Notes: generated from the sequence alone by a model not told the origin. Numbered from the stretch's first letter, positions 15,967 through 26,024 are shown. The stretch is DNA of 64,000 bases from Candidatus Zhuqueibacterota bacterium (GCA_029262055.1 JAJDAD010000043.1:62001-126000); one strand, 5' to 3'. A program made the numbers and translations.

Positions 15967-18945
15967 TTAGTTGCGCGCTTCGGGCACGATGCTCAATGTA
16001 ACCTTTTCGCCATTTCGCATTACCACGACTTCGGTGGCCTCGCCAATCTTGACCGCGTCGATGGCAAATGTGTAATCGTAAATATTGGTGATGTCCTGAC
16101 CGGCTAGTTTAACGATCAGATCCCCGCTCTGCAAACCCGCTTTGTCTGCGGGTCCACCGGCGCTTACACCTGACAGCTTAACCCCTTCAGTGCCGTCAGA
16201 GACGTAGTCCGGGATCGTGCCCAGGTAGGCGCGCATGGCGTCCCGGTTGCCACCCTTATTGCGCACCCGTTCTACTTTGAGATAATCAGGCGATTCCTTC
16301 CTGGTGGCCAAATCCCGAATAATCGCATGGGCGAATTTAGAGATGCGCTCCATGCCCACATAATCGAGCGTTTGGGCGTCGTCAGTCGGACGATTGTAAT
16401 TATCGTGGCTGCCGGTGAAAAAACTCAGGACCGGCACGCCCTTTGGATAGAAGGCCGTGATATCTGTCGGTTGGTACGGGTCGTCCTGAATCACGAGATT
16501 GAACCCGGCGGCAACGTTACGTCTCTCAATTACTTTGCGCCAGAGTGAGGATGAGCCCACGCCTTGCAGGATCAGTTTGTTGTCCCGCAACCGGCCGACC
16601 ATGTCGAAATTGAGGTATGCAGACATTTTGTCCAGCGCAATGGGCGGCTGTGCTACGAAAGCCGAAGACCCGATAATACCGAGCTCTTCTCCCGACCAAA
16701 GACAGAAAACAATATCACGCCGAAAAGTGGACCCGGTTCTCTTCAGTTCGCCGAGCGCAGCGGCCAGCTCGAGTACCGTAGAGGTGCCGGAAGCGTTGTC
16801 GTCCGCACCATTGTGGATTTGACCTTCTTCCCCTTTTCTGGCGAGAGAACCAACCTCGCCGTACCCGATGTGATCGTAGTGCGCCCCAATGAGCACTGCC
16901 TCACTAACGCCGTCACTCGCACGCAGAACCCCGACAACATTGTTGTCTGTTTTTTTGATTCTCTCGACACCTGCCTGGATTTTTACATGCGTGCCTGCAA
17001 GCGCAAGTGTTCCTGTAAAGTGGGGATTCTCATCATCGAGGCCGGTTTGTAGTTCGGCCAGGCTTTTGTCCGATCCGGCCAGTAGCTGTTCGGCAACTTT
17101 GCCTGAAATGGAGGCCGCGACAATGCCTGAGCTCGCCGAACTATTGTCAAATCGCAGCGGAACCAACTTGCCGGCATTGGGAGAATTGGGGCCGCTGACC
17201 ACCAGGACCGCCTTTGCGCCCCGCTCTCTGGCGATGTGGGCTTTGTATCGCAGGCCAGCATACAGGTTTAGTTTCTGCCGGCGTTCGACATCGACGGCTT
17301 CCGGGACGTAGCGCAAAACCAGGACGATTTTGTCTTTGACGTCGAGGTTGGCGTAAGAGTCGACGCCCTCTTCCCGCTCGCCCGGTACCGCGAGCCCGTA
17401 GCCTGCAAATACGACCTCACCTTCGACAACTCCGTCCGTGGTAAATGGCAACGGTCGAAAATCTGTTTCAACTTCGAACTGGGAAGCGCTGTCGTTCGAA
17501 GTCAGTTGCATGGCGTTCTCTTCTGTCTTGATTTTGATGCCTGAGGTAAACTCAAATGCCTGCAGAAAAGTGCCGTTGTCGCCAAGCGGCTCCAGACCAG
17601 CCTGCCGGAACCTCTTGATGATAAAATCCGCCGCCTGCTTGGTGCCGTTACCGCCGGACATGCGTCCTTCAAGTTCGTCAGACGCAAGAAATGAGGCGTG
17701 CCGTTTCAAATCGGCACTCAGGATTTTCGGACTGAATTCCGTTGCATCGGCCTCCCGAACGGCGGTTTTAGCGGTACTGCCACCGTCGTCTGAATCTTCG
17801 TGAGCTGCGCTGAGATTTCCGGCGGCGCGCATGGGCGCACCGGCCAGAGCGGCCAGGGCTGCCAGATGATTCCAATCTGCCAGGAATATCTGCGACTTCT
17901 TGTCGGCGGTGCGGTTTGATGTCCAGGAAATCTTGGAGCCATCGGAAGAGAATACCGGCAACCCGTCAAAACCATCCGAACTGGTGACCCGGACAGGCTC
18001 GCGGGTTCCTTCGCTGTCGACCATATAGATTTCAAAATTTGCAAACCCCAGTTTGTTTGCTGCGAAAAGTATATAATTGCCTGATGGGTGATAGTACGGT
18101 GCCCAGGACATGGCCACGAAGTCTGTTATTCGCCGCCGGTCGCTGCCGTCAATCCGCATGGTATAGACATCCGCCAGTGCGCCGTCTTCCTTGAAATGAC
18201 GCCAGATAATCCGGCTACCATCCGGCGAAAAGAATGGTCCGCCGTCGTAGCCGGGCCAAGCCGTAAGCCTGGTCTGGTTGGAGCCGTCGGCGTTCATGAC
18301 ATAGATTTCACCAAAATAGGACTGGTCGACTTCTAAGAGCTTGCGTTCCTTCTCAGGTAGGGTTGTATCGTAGGCGTCCCGCAGTGAGCAAAACACGATG
18401 CGGGAGCCGTCGGGAGAATAGGACGCTTCGGCATCATACCCCTTGACATCGGTTAGCTGTTTCAGATCCGTGCCCTTTCTCGTGGTTGAAAAAATCTCCA
18501 TAAAAGGGTCGTAGTCCCATGAGTATCTACGCTGCTTGCCTGAGGCGCGCGCGTCAAACTCTGCCTTTTGGGTCAGACGAACCTCGGGGTCCAGGTGTGA
18601 CGAAGCGAACAGGATCCGATCGCTGCCGGGCTGGAAAAAAGCGCAGGTTGTTTTCCCCAGACCGGTTGAGACTCTACGACTGTCTCCGGACTCAAGATCC
18701 AGAACATAGATTTGAAAGAAGGGATTATCGGACTCCCGTTCACTTTGGAAAATCATCGCCTTGCCATCGTCGGAAAAATAGCCCTCGCCGGAGCGTTGCC
18801 CCTCGTAAATCAGTTGCCTCGTATTCGAAAAGAATAATACTTCGTTCGCTGAGTCATCGCCGGTTGGGCGGGCAGATCCGGTTTCTGCGAAAAGCAGAAG
18901 AATTGCCAGGACGAATTGAAATATTAGATTATGATTCATGTTCAT
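15967..18945 (-). CDS. Secreted multidomain M28 peptidase (propeller + PA + M28 + PDZ)
   Basis: Exported protein of 992 residues with a signal peptide at about 1-25. Residues about 40-370 form a TolB/PD40-type propeller with repeated YSPDGSRIVF and FSPDGSRIIW strands. After a linker comes a PA-like insert and the M28 zinc-peptidase core: LIGAHYDHIG, HNGADDNASGTS, LWSGEELGIIGS, LNFDMVGR and FFTGSHDNYNRPTDD hold the expected His, Asp and Glu ligands and the general base. The last 95 residues are a PDZ domain (AGGPADKAGLQSGDLIVKL). It should act as an aminopeptidase in the periplasm or outside; the propeller and PDZ would handle substrates. Followed by the M29-like gene. Confidence 0.9.
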   Translation of the reverse strand: MNMNHNLIFQFVLAILLLFAETGSARPTGDDSANEVLFFSNTRQLIYEGQRSGEGYFSDDGKAMIFQSERESDNPFFQIYVLDLESGDSRRVSTGLGKTTCAFFQPGSDRILFASSHLDPEVRLTQKAEFDARASGKQRRYSWDYDPFMEIFSTTRKGTDLKQLTDVKGYDAEASYSPDGSRIVFCSLRDAYDTTLPEKERKLLEVDQSYFGEIYVMNADGSNQTRLTAWPGYDGGPFFSPDGSRIIWRHFKEDGALADVYTMRIDGSDRRRITDFVAMSWAPYYHPSGNYILFAANKLGFANFEIYMVDSEGTREPVRVTSSDGFDGLPVFSSDGSKISWTSNRTADKKSQIFLADWNHLAALAALAGAPMRAAGNLSAAHEDSDDGGSTAKTAVREADATEFSPKILSADLKRHASFLASDELEGRMSGGNGTKQAADFIIKRFRQAGLEPLGDNGTFLQAFEFTSGIKIKTEENAMQLTSNDSASQFEVETDFRPLPFTTDGVVEGEVVFAGYGLAVPGEREEGVDSYANLDVKDKIVLVLRYVPEAVDVERRQKLNLYAGLRYKAHIARERGAKAVLVVSGPNSPNAGKLVPLRFDNSSASSGIVAASISGKVAEQLLAGSDKSLAELQTGLDDENPHFTGTLALAGTHVKIQAGVERIKKTDNNVVGVLRASDGVSEAVLIGAHYDHIGYGEVGSLARKGEEGQIHNGADDNASGTSTVLELAAALGELKRTGSTFRRDIVFCLWSGEELGIIGSSAFVAQPPIALDKMSAYLNFDMVGRLRDNKLILQGVGSSSLWRKVIERRNVAAGFNLVIQDDPYQPTDITAFYPKGVPVLSFFTGSHDNYNRPTDDAQTLDYVGMERISKFAHAIIRDLATRKESPDYLKVERVRNKGGNRDAMRAYLGTIPDYVSDGTEGVKLSGVSAGGPADKAGLQSGDLIVKLAGQDITNIYDYTFAIDAVKIGEATEVVVMRNGEKVTLSIVPEARN

Positions 18946-19089
18946 TGCCGGTTAAGTGATTACGTATCTTATCGTTTGTTTTCAGTGTTGATACTGAAAC
19001 CGCATACAGACGGAATGTATCGAATGCCTTCGTCAAAATCAATCCTCTCACAGCTCGGGAGTGGTCCATGACTAAAATATTTGACCACC

Positions 19090-20157
19090 TCACAACTTTG
19101 AAATTTCTTCAGCAAGCAGTTCAGCGGTGAGCGCATGTCCCGCCTCATTCCAGTGCCGGTCAAGGCGGAAGTATAAATCCTGAGACTCTCCCGCGCTGCG
19201 GAAGTGACGAAGCAGGTCCAGGCACTCGATACTCTCTCGTGCGGCAAAGGCTCGTAGTCTCTTTTGCGGCAAATCGAGTTCGACATCTTGCGGATCCAGG
19301 TCTTCGACCTGCAAGGTCTTGTGCCACACTTTCTCTGAAACTTGATATAGCGTGGGAATAAGCATCACGAGAAAGTCAGCGTTGATCTTGGCGCATTGCG
19401 AGCTGATCTGCGACAATGCCCGGTAGGTTTTTTGCCAGTGTGCTTCAAGCTCTTGCGACACCGGCGTACGAAAGACCTCGGGAAAGTAGTACGGACGCAA
19501 TCCAAGTCGCCAGAGCGGATAGTCCAGCCGGGCGCGCGCGAAGATAAAAAAGTGCGACCTTTGTTCGAGAAAGTTGTTGACGGCATAGAGTGCTCTTTCC
19601 CGGTAGCCCCGGTCCGGTAGCCCCGGCTGAGGTGCAAGGTCGAGCCAGTCGGTGATATCGTTCTCTACGTAAAGGCCTGCGACCACAACATCAGGATTGA
19701 ACTTCAGACCAAAAGTTTTCAGGACGGCTAGGTAGTGTTCCGGGCCATAACCACCGCAAGCCATACTCAGGACTTCGTATTCTTGCCCGGCTTTATTGCG
19801 ATTCAGGATTCTTTCGGTGACAGCGGGATAGATTTGCTCCTGCTGCACTCCAGGTCCGTAAGTAAAGGAATCACCCAGGAGCAGAACACGCTTGACACCG
19901 GTAGCCTTTACCACCTGATGCTCATAGTCTCTGAAACCGATGGCATTCGTCCTGACCGTATATTTGTATTCGGCGGAGGCGAATTCAAAAGTAGAGTCGG
20001 GGACCAGACGCTTCTCTACTTCAGAGTCAGCCAGTACGATCGAGTGGTTGTTGATCAGGTTTTGCGGCAGGAAAAGCCGGAAGCCGGCTTCGACAAGAGC
20101 GACTATCAAAAGGGTGGAACCCAGGAAAAGCGCAGCCTTACCGAGCAATGGTTGCAT
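19090..20157 (-). CDS. Membrane-anchored SGNH/GDSL hydrolase
   Basis: Protein of 355 residues with one N-terminal membrane helix (LLGKAALFLGSTLLIVALVEAG) and an SGNH hydrolase domain. Block I is LLLGDSFTYGPGV with the catalytic Ser, a Gly block is CGGYGPEHYL, the Asn is in YVENDITDW, and the Asp/His pair is in RLDRHWNEAGH. All catalytic positions are present. It probably removes or transfers an acyl group on a lipid or glycan outside the inner membrane; the substrate is unknown. AAGGCGGA precedes its ATG. It lies 8 bp after the histidine kinase gene as the last member of the trkA-trkH operon. Confidence 0.83.
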   Translation of the reverse strand: MQPLLGKAALFLGSTLLIVALVEAGFRLFLPQNLINNHSIVLADSEVEKRLVPDSTFEFASAEYKYTVRTNAIGFRDYEHQVVKATGVKRVLLLGDSFTYGPGVQQEQIYPAVTERILNRNKAGQEYEVLSMACGGYGPEHYLAVLKTFGLKFNPDVVVAGLYVENDITDWLDLAPQPGLPDRGYRERALYAVNNFLEQRSHFFIFARARLDYPLWRLGLRPYYFPEVFRTPVSQELEAHWQKTYRALSQISSQCAKINADFLVMLIPTLYQVSEKVWHKTLQVEDLDPQDVELDLPQKRLRAFAARESIECLDLLRHFRSAGESQDLYFRLDRHWNEAGHALTAELLAEEISKL

Positions 20158-20165
20158 TTTCCGCC

Positions 20166-21971
20166 TTAGGCGTTTGTGTCCGGCGGTTCGACTTCGCCGA
20201 CCGGCAAAACCACCGTAAATGTAGTGCCCTCTTCCACTTTGCTGCGCACCACAACCTTGCCCTGGTGTTCGTCCACAATCTGTTGCACGATAGCCAGGCC
20301 TAGACCCGAACCGCTACTTTTGGTCGAGTAGTAAAAATCGAAAACTTTGCCCAAGTCCTCTTTTGCAATTCCGTGACCAGTATCCGAGAATGACAGCACG
20401 ATGGTCTTGGCATTTTCCCGGCTCGTGCTCTCGCGCAGACCGATCTTCAGCTTGCCGCCGCCAGGCATTGACTGAATGGCATTAATGGTCAAGTTCAGGA
20501 TAACCTGTCGCATCTTGGCAACATCGACGCTAGCCGTGACCGGCGTCCGGTCATAATTGCGTTCGAGCCGGATTCCCTTATTGAGTGAGTCTGCGACTTG
20601 CATCATCACAACGTCGTCGACGATCTGATCGATGGCGATGTTCTCGCGCTTCATTTTAGGTGGCCGCGCTACTGCGAGAAAATCTGTGACGAGCGAATCG
20701 ACCCGTCTGATCTCGGCAGCGAGGATGCCGTAGAATTTCTCCACCCGTTCTATATCGATCTGCTTTTTCCCAAACTCCCGCTTCAGAACCTGCATATTGA
20801 TGACCATGGAGTTGAGTGGATTTCTGATTTCATGGGACAGGACCGAAGCCAGCTTGCTCAGTGTTTCAAGAACTTCGGTGCGTTTCAGACGGCCCTGAAT
20901 CTCGGTCAGGCGCTCGGCCATTTCATTGAAATTTTCCGCGAGCGTCCCGATCTCATCATCAGTTACTTTCTCAATGCGGTAGTCGAGATCGCCGTGGGAA
21001 AAGCGATCCATGCCCGCGACCAGGAGGTTTACCGGCTTGACGATCCAACGGGAGTAAAAATAAGCCAGCAGCGATGCGAACAAAACACTGATGCCCATGA
21101 ATTGCATCACGCGAAAACGCATCCGGCGCGCTGAAGCAAAAGCTTCGCTCGTGGGCTGTTGCAGCATGGCGCCCCAACCCGAGTCGCCGATAGGCGCATA
21201 CGCGGCAAGCACTTCAACGCCCTCCTCATTTTCATAAATCAGTTGGCTGCTCTCTTGCTCACGAACAATACGAGACACTGCAGTGTTTCGGAATCTCTCC
21301 TTGGCGTAGACTTTCCTGCGGTCGGTATGCGCGATATAAACCCCCTTCTGGTTGAAGATGAACGCTTCGCCGTTTTTGCCGACCTTGTTTTCATCCACAA
21401 TATCCCACATGGTTTTCAGATCCACCACAGCATACAGAATTCCCACCACCTGGCCGTAAGCTACTACCGGCTCTGCAATGTCGAGCATGGGCAGGTTGTC
21501 ATCGTTGATGTAAACATCTGTCCTGTAGCTTTCACCGTTTGCAAATTGCGCCAGAATCTTTGCCGCAGTACCGTTGGTGGCCCAGCTCTGCAAGGTCTCG
21601 AAGGAGGTGCTGGCCAGGACGTGACCCAAGGTGTCAATTATGGACAGTTCATCAAAGAGGTCGAACTCAGTGAGCAGGGTATTGACCGCAAGCTCCTGGG
21701 TGCTCTTGCTCATTTCGAAAATGGACTGAAACTTGGCCTGACTCTTGACCAAATCAGTTGCTGTGGTGAGCTTGAGGTCGATAAACCGCGTGGACCGGTT
21801 GGCAAACTCCAGGTTGCGCTCCAGGATGGTTTCCTTGATCGAGTCCTGTGCTGTGTCGACCAGTACGTTGCCCGTAATAAAAAGGGGAATCAGGACAATC
21901 ATGATGTGCGAGACCAGAAGCCTCGTTAACAAGCGATGTCTGATTCTGATATTATGCGTTTGCTCTGCCAT
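20166..21971 (-). CDS. Membrane sensor histidine kinase (Cache-HAMP-HisKA-HATPase)
   Basis: Kinase of about 601 residues, starting at the ATG at 21971. Two membrane helices (about 20-40 and 280-305) flank a periplasmic double-Cache-like sensor (VVGILYAVVDLKTMWDIV, FIFNQKGVYIAHTDRRKV). A HAMP segment, the H-box LSHEIRNPLNSM, and an ATPase domain with NLTINAIQSMPGGG (N box), FSDTGHGI (G1) and GSGLGLAIVQQIV (G2) follow. The kinase core resembles the NtrB type that partners NtrC regulators. No response regulator is adjacent; the nearest is the NtrC-like gene at 8.8-10.1 kb. It is co-transcribed with potassium-uptake genes and a solute-binding protein, which may supply its signal. Confidence 0.9.
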   Translation of the reverse strand: MAEQTHNIRIRHRLLTRLLVSHIMIVLIPLFITGNVLVDTAQDSIKETILERNLEFANRSTRFIDLKLTTATDLVKSQAKFQSIFEMSKSTQELAVNTLLTEFDLFDELSIIDTLGHVLASTSFETLQSWATNGTAAKILAQFANGESYRTDVYINDDNLPMLDIAEPVVAYGQVVGILYAVVDLKTMWDIVDENKVGKNGEAFIFNQKGVYIAHTDRRKVYAKERFRNTAVSRIVREQESSQLIYENEEGVEVLAAYAPIGDSGWGAMLQQPTSEAFASARRMRFRVMQFMGISVLFASLLAYFYSRWIVKPVNLLVAGMDRFSHGDLDYRIEKVTDDEIGTLAENFNEMAERLTEIQGRLKRTEVLETLSKLASVLSHEIRNPLNSMVINMQVLKREFGKKQIDIERVEKFYGILAAEIRRVDSLVTDFLAVARPPKMKRENIAIDQIVDDVVMMQVADSLNKGIRLERNYDRTPVTASVDVAKMRQVILNLTINAIQSMPGGGKLKIGLRESTSRENAKTIVLSFSDTGHGIAKEDLGKVFDFYYSTKSSGSGLGLAIVQQIVDEHQGKVVVRSKVEEGTTFTVVLPVGEVEPPDTNA

Positions 21972-21997
21972 GACCACAGTCTGGTGAGGTGTGTTGA

Positions 21998-23224
21998 TTA
22001 GGGAAGTCTCTTAAAGACCCACTCTTCATATGGCCGGATTTTCCCGCGCTTGGGTCCCTGGGTATGGCGAAAATTCGAAAACTTTGAGACGTTAACCAGG
22101 TGGTGGGTCAACCACTTGAAGTATAAAACGGTGACCGGCTGGCTTTGGTTAATGATCGCTTGCACACCCTGGACCAGTGTTTTCCGGCGCTTGCTATCTG
22201 TTGCATTGTTGTAGAACCGGAAGTAATTCTCCACAGTACTGCTGTGATAACCGGAATAGTTTTGACTGCCGCCTTTTCCAAAGAACTCGATGAGACTGGT
22301 CATGTCCTCCTCGAACACATGGTCGGTCAGCACCGCCTCAAAATCGCCGGTGGCCAGCCGGTCGTTCAGGACCTTCTTGGGTAACGGTCTGGGCCGGACA
22401 TCGATGCCGAGCTTGATGAGATTGATTTTTACAATTCGTGAAATGGCCTCATCAGTGCGCAGTCCTTTTTGATAAAACAGATTTATCACGAGCCGGCGAC
22501 CACTTTTTTCGAGGATTCCGTCTTTGTTGGTATCGCGCCAGCCAGCGGCCTGAAGCGTTTCAAGCGCAACTCGTGGGTTGTATTTGTAGGAGTTTAGTCC
22601 GGAAGTATAGAGATCGGAACTGTCATCGAATGGTCCTTTTGCAATGCTTGCTTTTCCGCCGATCAGTTTTTTGATGATATATCCGTGATCAATGCCGTAG
22701 GATAGCGCGCGCCGGACGTCTGCATCGGCAAACGGCTCATGGCGATTGTTGTAAATGATCATTTTGACATCATTGCGTTGCATCTGCAGGGGGTAGGGCA
22801 GGAAATGGTCGTTGGACCTGCTCACCTCGCGTGCCGATTCTTCGTTTTCCAGGACGGCGGCGTCGACCTGCTCAAGAATCAAGGCCGTGATCAGGGCCCG
22901 CTCCGTTTCAAAAAACTTGAAAACCACGGCATTGGGGTTGTCAGCGGTGATCGTCGGGGATGAATGAAGCCGGACAACCAGGCGATTCTGTGAACGGCGT
23001 GCGGTGGTAAAGGGTTTGCCATTGCCTCCGCTCGTCACTGGTAGAAGTCCGCGCGCAGTCAACAGTTTTAGCTCACGTATATCGGTCCGGCCGATGAGAT
23101 CACCCACAACTATCTGGCGCCGGACTTGACTGCTCCTGCCCTGCGCCAAGAGCGCACAGGTAAAGACCAGGGTGTAGAGGCAGGCCGCTAGCTTGATGGT
23201 TTTCTTTGATTGCAGCAATCGCAT
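21998..23224 (-). CDS. Periplasmic solute-binding protein, family 5 (peptide type)
   Basis: Exported protein of 408 residues related to the SBP_bac_5 (DppA/OppA/NikA) family. After the signal peptide, the typical segments are FADADVRRALSYGIDHGYIIKKLIGGKASIAKGPF, YKYNPRVALETLQAAGWRDTNKDGILEKSGRRL and the later LKKLGID-like stretch KINLIKLGIDVRPRPL. Usual members are about 500-550 residues; this one is shorter at the N-terminal lobe. No permease or ATPase genes are near, so it may act as a ligand-sensing partner of the histidine kinase 20 bp downstream. The trkH gene ends 11 bp upstream. Confidence 0.82.
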   Translation of the reverse strand: MRLLQSKKTIKLAACLYTLVFTCALLAQGRSSQVRRQIVVGDLIGRTDIRELKLLTARGLLPVTSGGNGKPFTTARRSQNRLVVRLHSSPTITADNPNAVVFKFFETERALITALILEQVDAAVLENEESAREVSRSNDHFLPYPLQMQRNDVKMIIYNNRHEPFADADVRRALSYGIDHGYIIKKLIGGKASIAKGPFDDSSDLYTSGLNSYKYNPRVALETLQAAGWRDTNKDGILEKSGRRLVINLFYQKGLRTDEAISRIVKINLIKLGIDVRPRPLPKKVLNDRLATGDFEAVLTDHVFEEDMTSLIEFFGKGGSQNYSGYHSSTVENYFRFYNNATDSKRRKTLVQGVQAIINQSQPVTVLYFKWLTHHLVNVSKFSNFRHTQGPKRGKIRPYEEWVFKRLP

Positions 23225-23235
23225 TGTTTTGAAAA

Positions 23236-24678
23236 CTACCTAATCCAGAAATGGCGATTGAATATTACCAATACGGTAAAAATCTCGAGACGGCCGGCCA
23301 GCATGAGAAAACTCAGAAACCATTTGCCGATGGCCGGCACGTGGGCAAAATTCTCAGTAGGGCCAATCGTGCCGATGCCCGGACCGATATTGCTCAGACT
23401 TGACAAAACCGTACTGACTGAAGTAATCAGGTCCAGTCCCATCAAGCTCATGATGAAGGAAGATCCGGTCAGAATAAGAAAGTAAACCAGCAGAAATCCC
23501 AGGATATCAACGATTGCGTCACGTGAAATCGATAGGTTGTTCAACCGCAGCGGAATAACCGCGTGTGGATGCACGAGTTTCTTCATTTGAATAAAAATGT
23601 ACTTTACGGACAAATGAACCCGCACAACCTTGATGCCACCTCCGGTAGAACCCGCGCACCCGCCCACCAGCATGATCAGAACCAGCATCATCTGAGTCGG
23701 CAGAGGCCACAGTTCGTAGTCGGCGGAATGGAACCCCGTGGTCGTCAAGAGGGAAAGAACCTGAAAAATCGACTTGAGAAACGCCGTCGGCACACTTTCA
23801 TAAATATGCAAGCGCAACATGACCACAAGAAAAACCGTGACGCCCGCAATCAGGCCGAGGTAGGTTCTGAACTCTGCGTTGCGCCAGTATACGATAGGCT
23901 TGCCGCGCAACGCCCGGTAGTGCAACGCAAAGTTTACCCCCGCAAGTAGCATGAACACCGCAATCACGGTCTCGATGTACGCGCTCTGAAAGTGCATTAT
24001 ACCGGCATTCTTGGTTGAGAATCCCCCGGTGGCCATGGTCCCGAAAGTATGACAGAATGAATCGAAAAGTGTCATGCCGCCAATCTTTAACAGTACGACT
24101 TCGAGGCCGGAAAGGAGGACATAAACACCCCAAAGAATCTTTGCCGTGTCCTGCACCCTGGGCTTGAGTTTGTCGACCGACGGGCCGGGTACTTCCGCCT
24201 TGAACAGTTGCATGCCACCGACACGCAACATCGGCAAGATGGCCAGGGACAGCAAAATGATCCCCATGCCGCCAAGCCAGTGCGTGAGGCTGCGCCAGAA
24301 TAGCAGTGCATAAGGCAGAGCTTCGACGTCCGGAAGGATCGTCGCGCCGGTGGTAGTAAAGCCGGACATGGTTTCAAAGAAAGCGTCCGTATACGAAATA
24401 TCCGGCATGCTCAGCACAAACGGCAAGGCCCCAAAAGCAGACAGCAGGATCCAGGCAAAAGTCACCACACCAAATCCTTCGCGGATGCGCAACTCACGAT
24501 CGCCCGGCGTCAGCTTCCATATCAATAATCCGCAGATGAGCCCTGCGCCTTGCGTGATGAGAAAACTCATCACCGCCCCTTCTTTGTAGAAAAGGGCGAC
24601 GCCTATTGGAAAAAAAAGCGTTAACGAGATGAAGATCAGCAGAGCGCCCAGGACGTGCGCTACGGCCTTAATATCCAT
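23236..24678 (-). CDS. trkH: Potassium uptake membrane subunit TrkH/KtrB
   Basis: Polytopic membrane protein of 480 residues of the Trk/Ktr/HKT superfamily with four membrane-pore-membrane repeats. The pore-loop landmarks are MSGFTTTGATILPDVEALP (P1), GTMATGGFSTKNAGI (P2), LLTTTGFHSADYELWP (P3) and LSSLSNIGPGIGTIGP (P4). It conducts K+ across the inner membrane under control of the TrkA ring. Its ATG overlaps the trkA stop (TAATG), which indicates coupled translation. Confidence 0.93.
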   Translation of the reverse strand: MDIKAVAHVLGALLIFISLTLFFPIGVALFYKEGAVMSFLITQGAGLICGLLIWKLTPGDRELRIREGFGVVTFAWILLSAFGALPFVLSMPDISYTDAFFETMSGFTTTGATILPDVEALPYALLFWRSLTHWLGGMGIILLSLAILPMLRVGGMQLFKAEVPGPSVDKLKPRVQDTAKILWGVYVLLSGLEVVLLKIGGMTLFDSFCHTFGTMATGGFSTKNAGIMHFQSAYIETVIAVFMLLAGVNFALHYRALRGKPIVYWRNAEFRTYLGLIAGVTVFLVVMLRLHIYESVPTAFLKSIFQVLSLLTTTGFHSADYELWPLPTQMMLVLIMLVGGCAGSTGGGIKVVRVHLSVKYIFIQMKKLVHPHAVIPLRLNNLSISRDAIVDILGFLLVYFLILTGSSFIMSLMGLDLITSVSTVLSSLSNIGPGIGTIGPTENFAHVPAIGKWFLSFLMLAGRLEIFTVLVIFNRHFWIR

Positions 24679-26024
24679 TATTCAAACATGCCCTCTATGG
24701 ACGCAATGGCGTTAGGCAAGGCGAACACAACGACTTTGTCCCCGGCCTGGATGGTCGAATCGCCAACCGGGACAAAGACCTCCTGGTTACGTGTGACCGC
24801 ACCGATTATGCCCCCTGCCGGGAACCTCAACTTCCGCAGTGGCTTTATCGTGACCTTTGACTCTTTATGGGCAACCAGTTCAATTGCTTCCGCTTCGACA
24901 CCGCGCAGGGTTGCCACCGAAACGACCTCACCACGATGGATGAAGCGGGCGATGGCGTTGGCGGTGATGATGCGTTTGTCCACCGCCGCGTCCAGACCGA
25001 TAGAGCTCATCAGCGGGACGTAGTTGGCCTGGGTTACCATCGTGATGGTGCGACGAACACCCAAATGCTTGGCCAGCAGGGAGGTGATGATGTTCGATTC
25101 CTCATCATCGGTTACGGAGACAAAGGCGTCCATGTCGAGGATGCCTTCCGATGCCAGTAAATCCACGTCCGTTCCATCTCCCTGAATAACCAGCGTCCGG
25201 TTGAGCTGTTCCGCCACGAACTGAGACTTCGATAAACTGGACTCAACCAGCCTGACGTCGAGGTCCTTGTCTGTTTCCAGCTCCATCGCCAGCAGGCGTC
25301 CGACTTTGCCGCCTCCGAGGATCATTATCTTCTCAATGCGTTCATCGGATTTCCCGCAGAGATTCAGCAATTCCGGAACCGACTCCGTCTTAGAGACAAC
25401 GAAAATCTGATCGGCGTCGTGGAAATAGTCGTCGCCTGTCGGAATGATGGTTTGCCCGTTCCGGACGATGGCGACGGTGCGATAAGTCAGGTCCGGCATG
25501 CTCATGCTGACTTCATGCAACTGGCGCCTGATGATTTTTGCTTTTGTATCCAGCCGGAGGCCCACGAGCTGGATGGCGCCCTCGGCAAACTCTATAACGT
25601 CGGTGGCAGCCGATCTTCGGATCAGCCAGGCAATCTCGCGAGAAGTTTCCAGTTCCGGATTGATGATCAAGTCAATCCCGAGTTGCTGGGCGGTCAGGAC
25701 TGCGTCGTCGATGAGGAACTCGCGATTACGTACCCTGGCTATTTTGCGCGGAACCCCCAGTTTGTCGGCAAGCATACAGGCGACGATATTGACCTCATCG
25801 CTGGTGGTTACGGCAATGACGAGATCTGCCTGCTTGACGCCGGCTTTCATTAAGGTCCGCACACTTGAGCCACTGCCTTCTATTCCCAGGAGGTCGCATG
25901 CCTCCTCCGCGCGATTGATCTTGGCCTTATTGGGATCGATCATCGTAACGGGATGACCCTCCCGTGAGAACAACTTGGCGAGATGAAATCCGACTTCGCC
26001 ACCACCGATGATGATAATTCTCAA
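24678..26024 (-). CDS. trkA: Trk potassium uptake regulatory subunit TrkA
   Basis: Cytoplasmic gating protein of about 448 residues with two RCK modules. The first Rossmann domain opens MRIIIIGGGEVGFHLAKLF; the second has IMILGGGKVGRLLAMEL at about residue 230. Each is followed by a TrkA_C domain. The TTG at 26024 is preferred because GGAGA lies five bases upstream and the protein then begins directly at the first strand; a further in-frame TTG lies at 26045. The nucleotide (NAD or ATP) controls the TrkH pore. First gene of a five-gene run ending with the SGNH hydrolase. Confidence 0.92.
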   Translation of the reverse strand: MRIIIIGGGEVGFHLAKLFSREGHPVTMIDPNKAKINRAEEACDLLGIEGSGSSVRTLMKAGVKQADLVIAVTTSDEVNIVACMLADKLGVPRKIARVRNREFLIDDAVLTAQQLGIDLIINPELETSREIAWLIRRSAATDVIEFAEGAIQLVGLRLDTKAKIIRRQLHEVSMSMPDLTYRTVAIVRNGQTIIPTGDDYFHDADQIFVVSKTESVPELLNLCGKSDERIEKIMILGGGKVGRLLAMELETDKDLDVRLVESSLSKSQFVAEQLNRTLVIQGDGTDVDLLASEGILDMDAFVSVTDDEESNIITSLLAKHLGVRRTITMVTQANYVPLMSSIGLDAAVDKRIITANAIARFIHRGEVVSVATLRGVEAEAIELVAHKESKVTIKPLRKLRFPAGGIIGAVTRNQEVFVPVGDSTIQAGDKVVVFALPNAIASIEGMFE

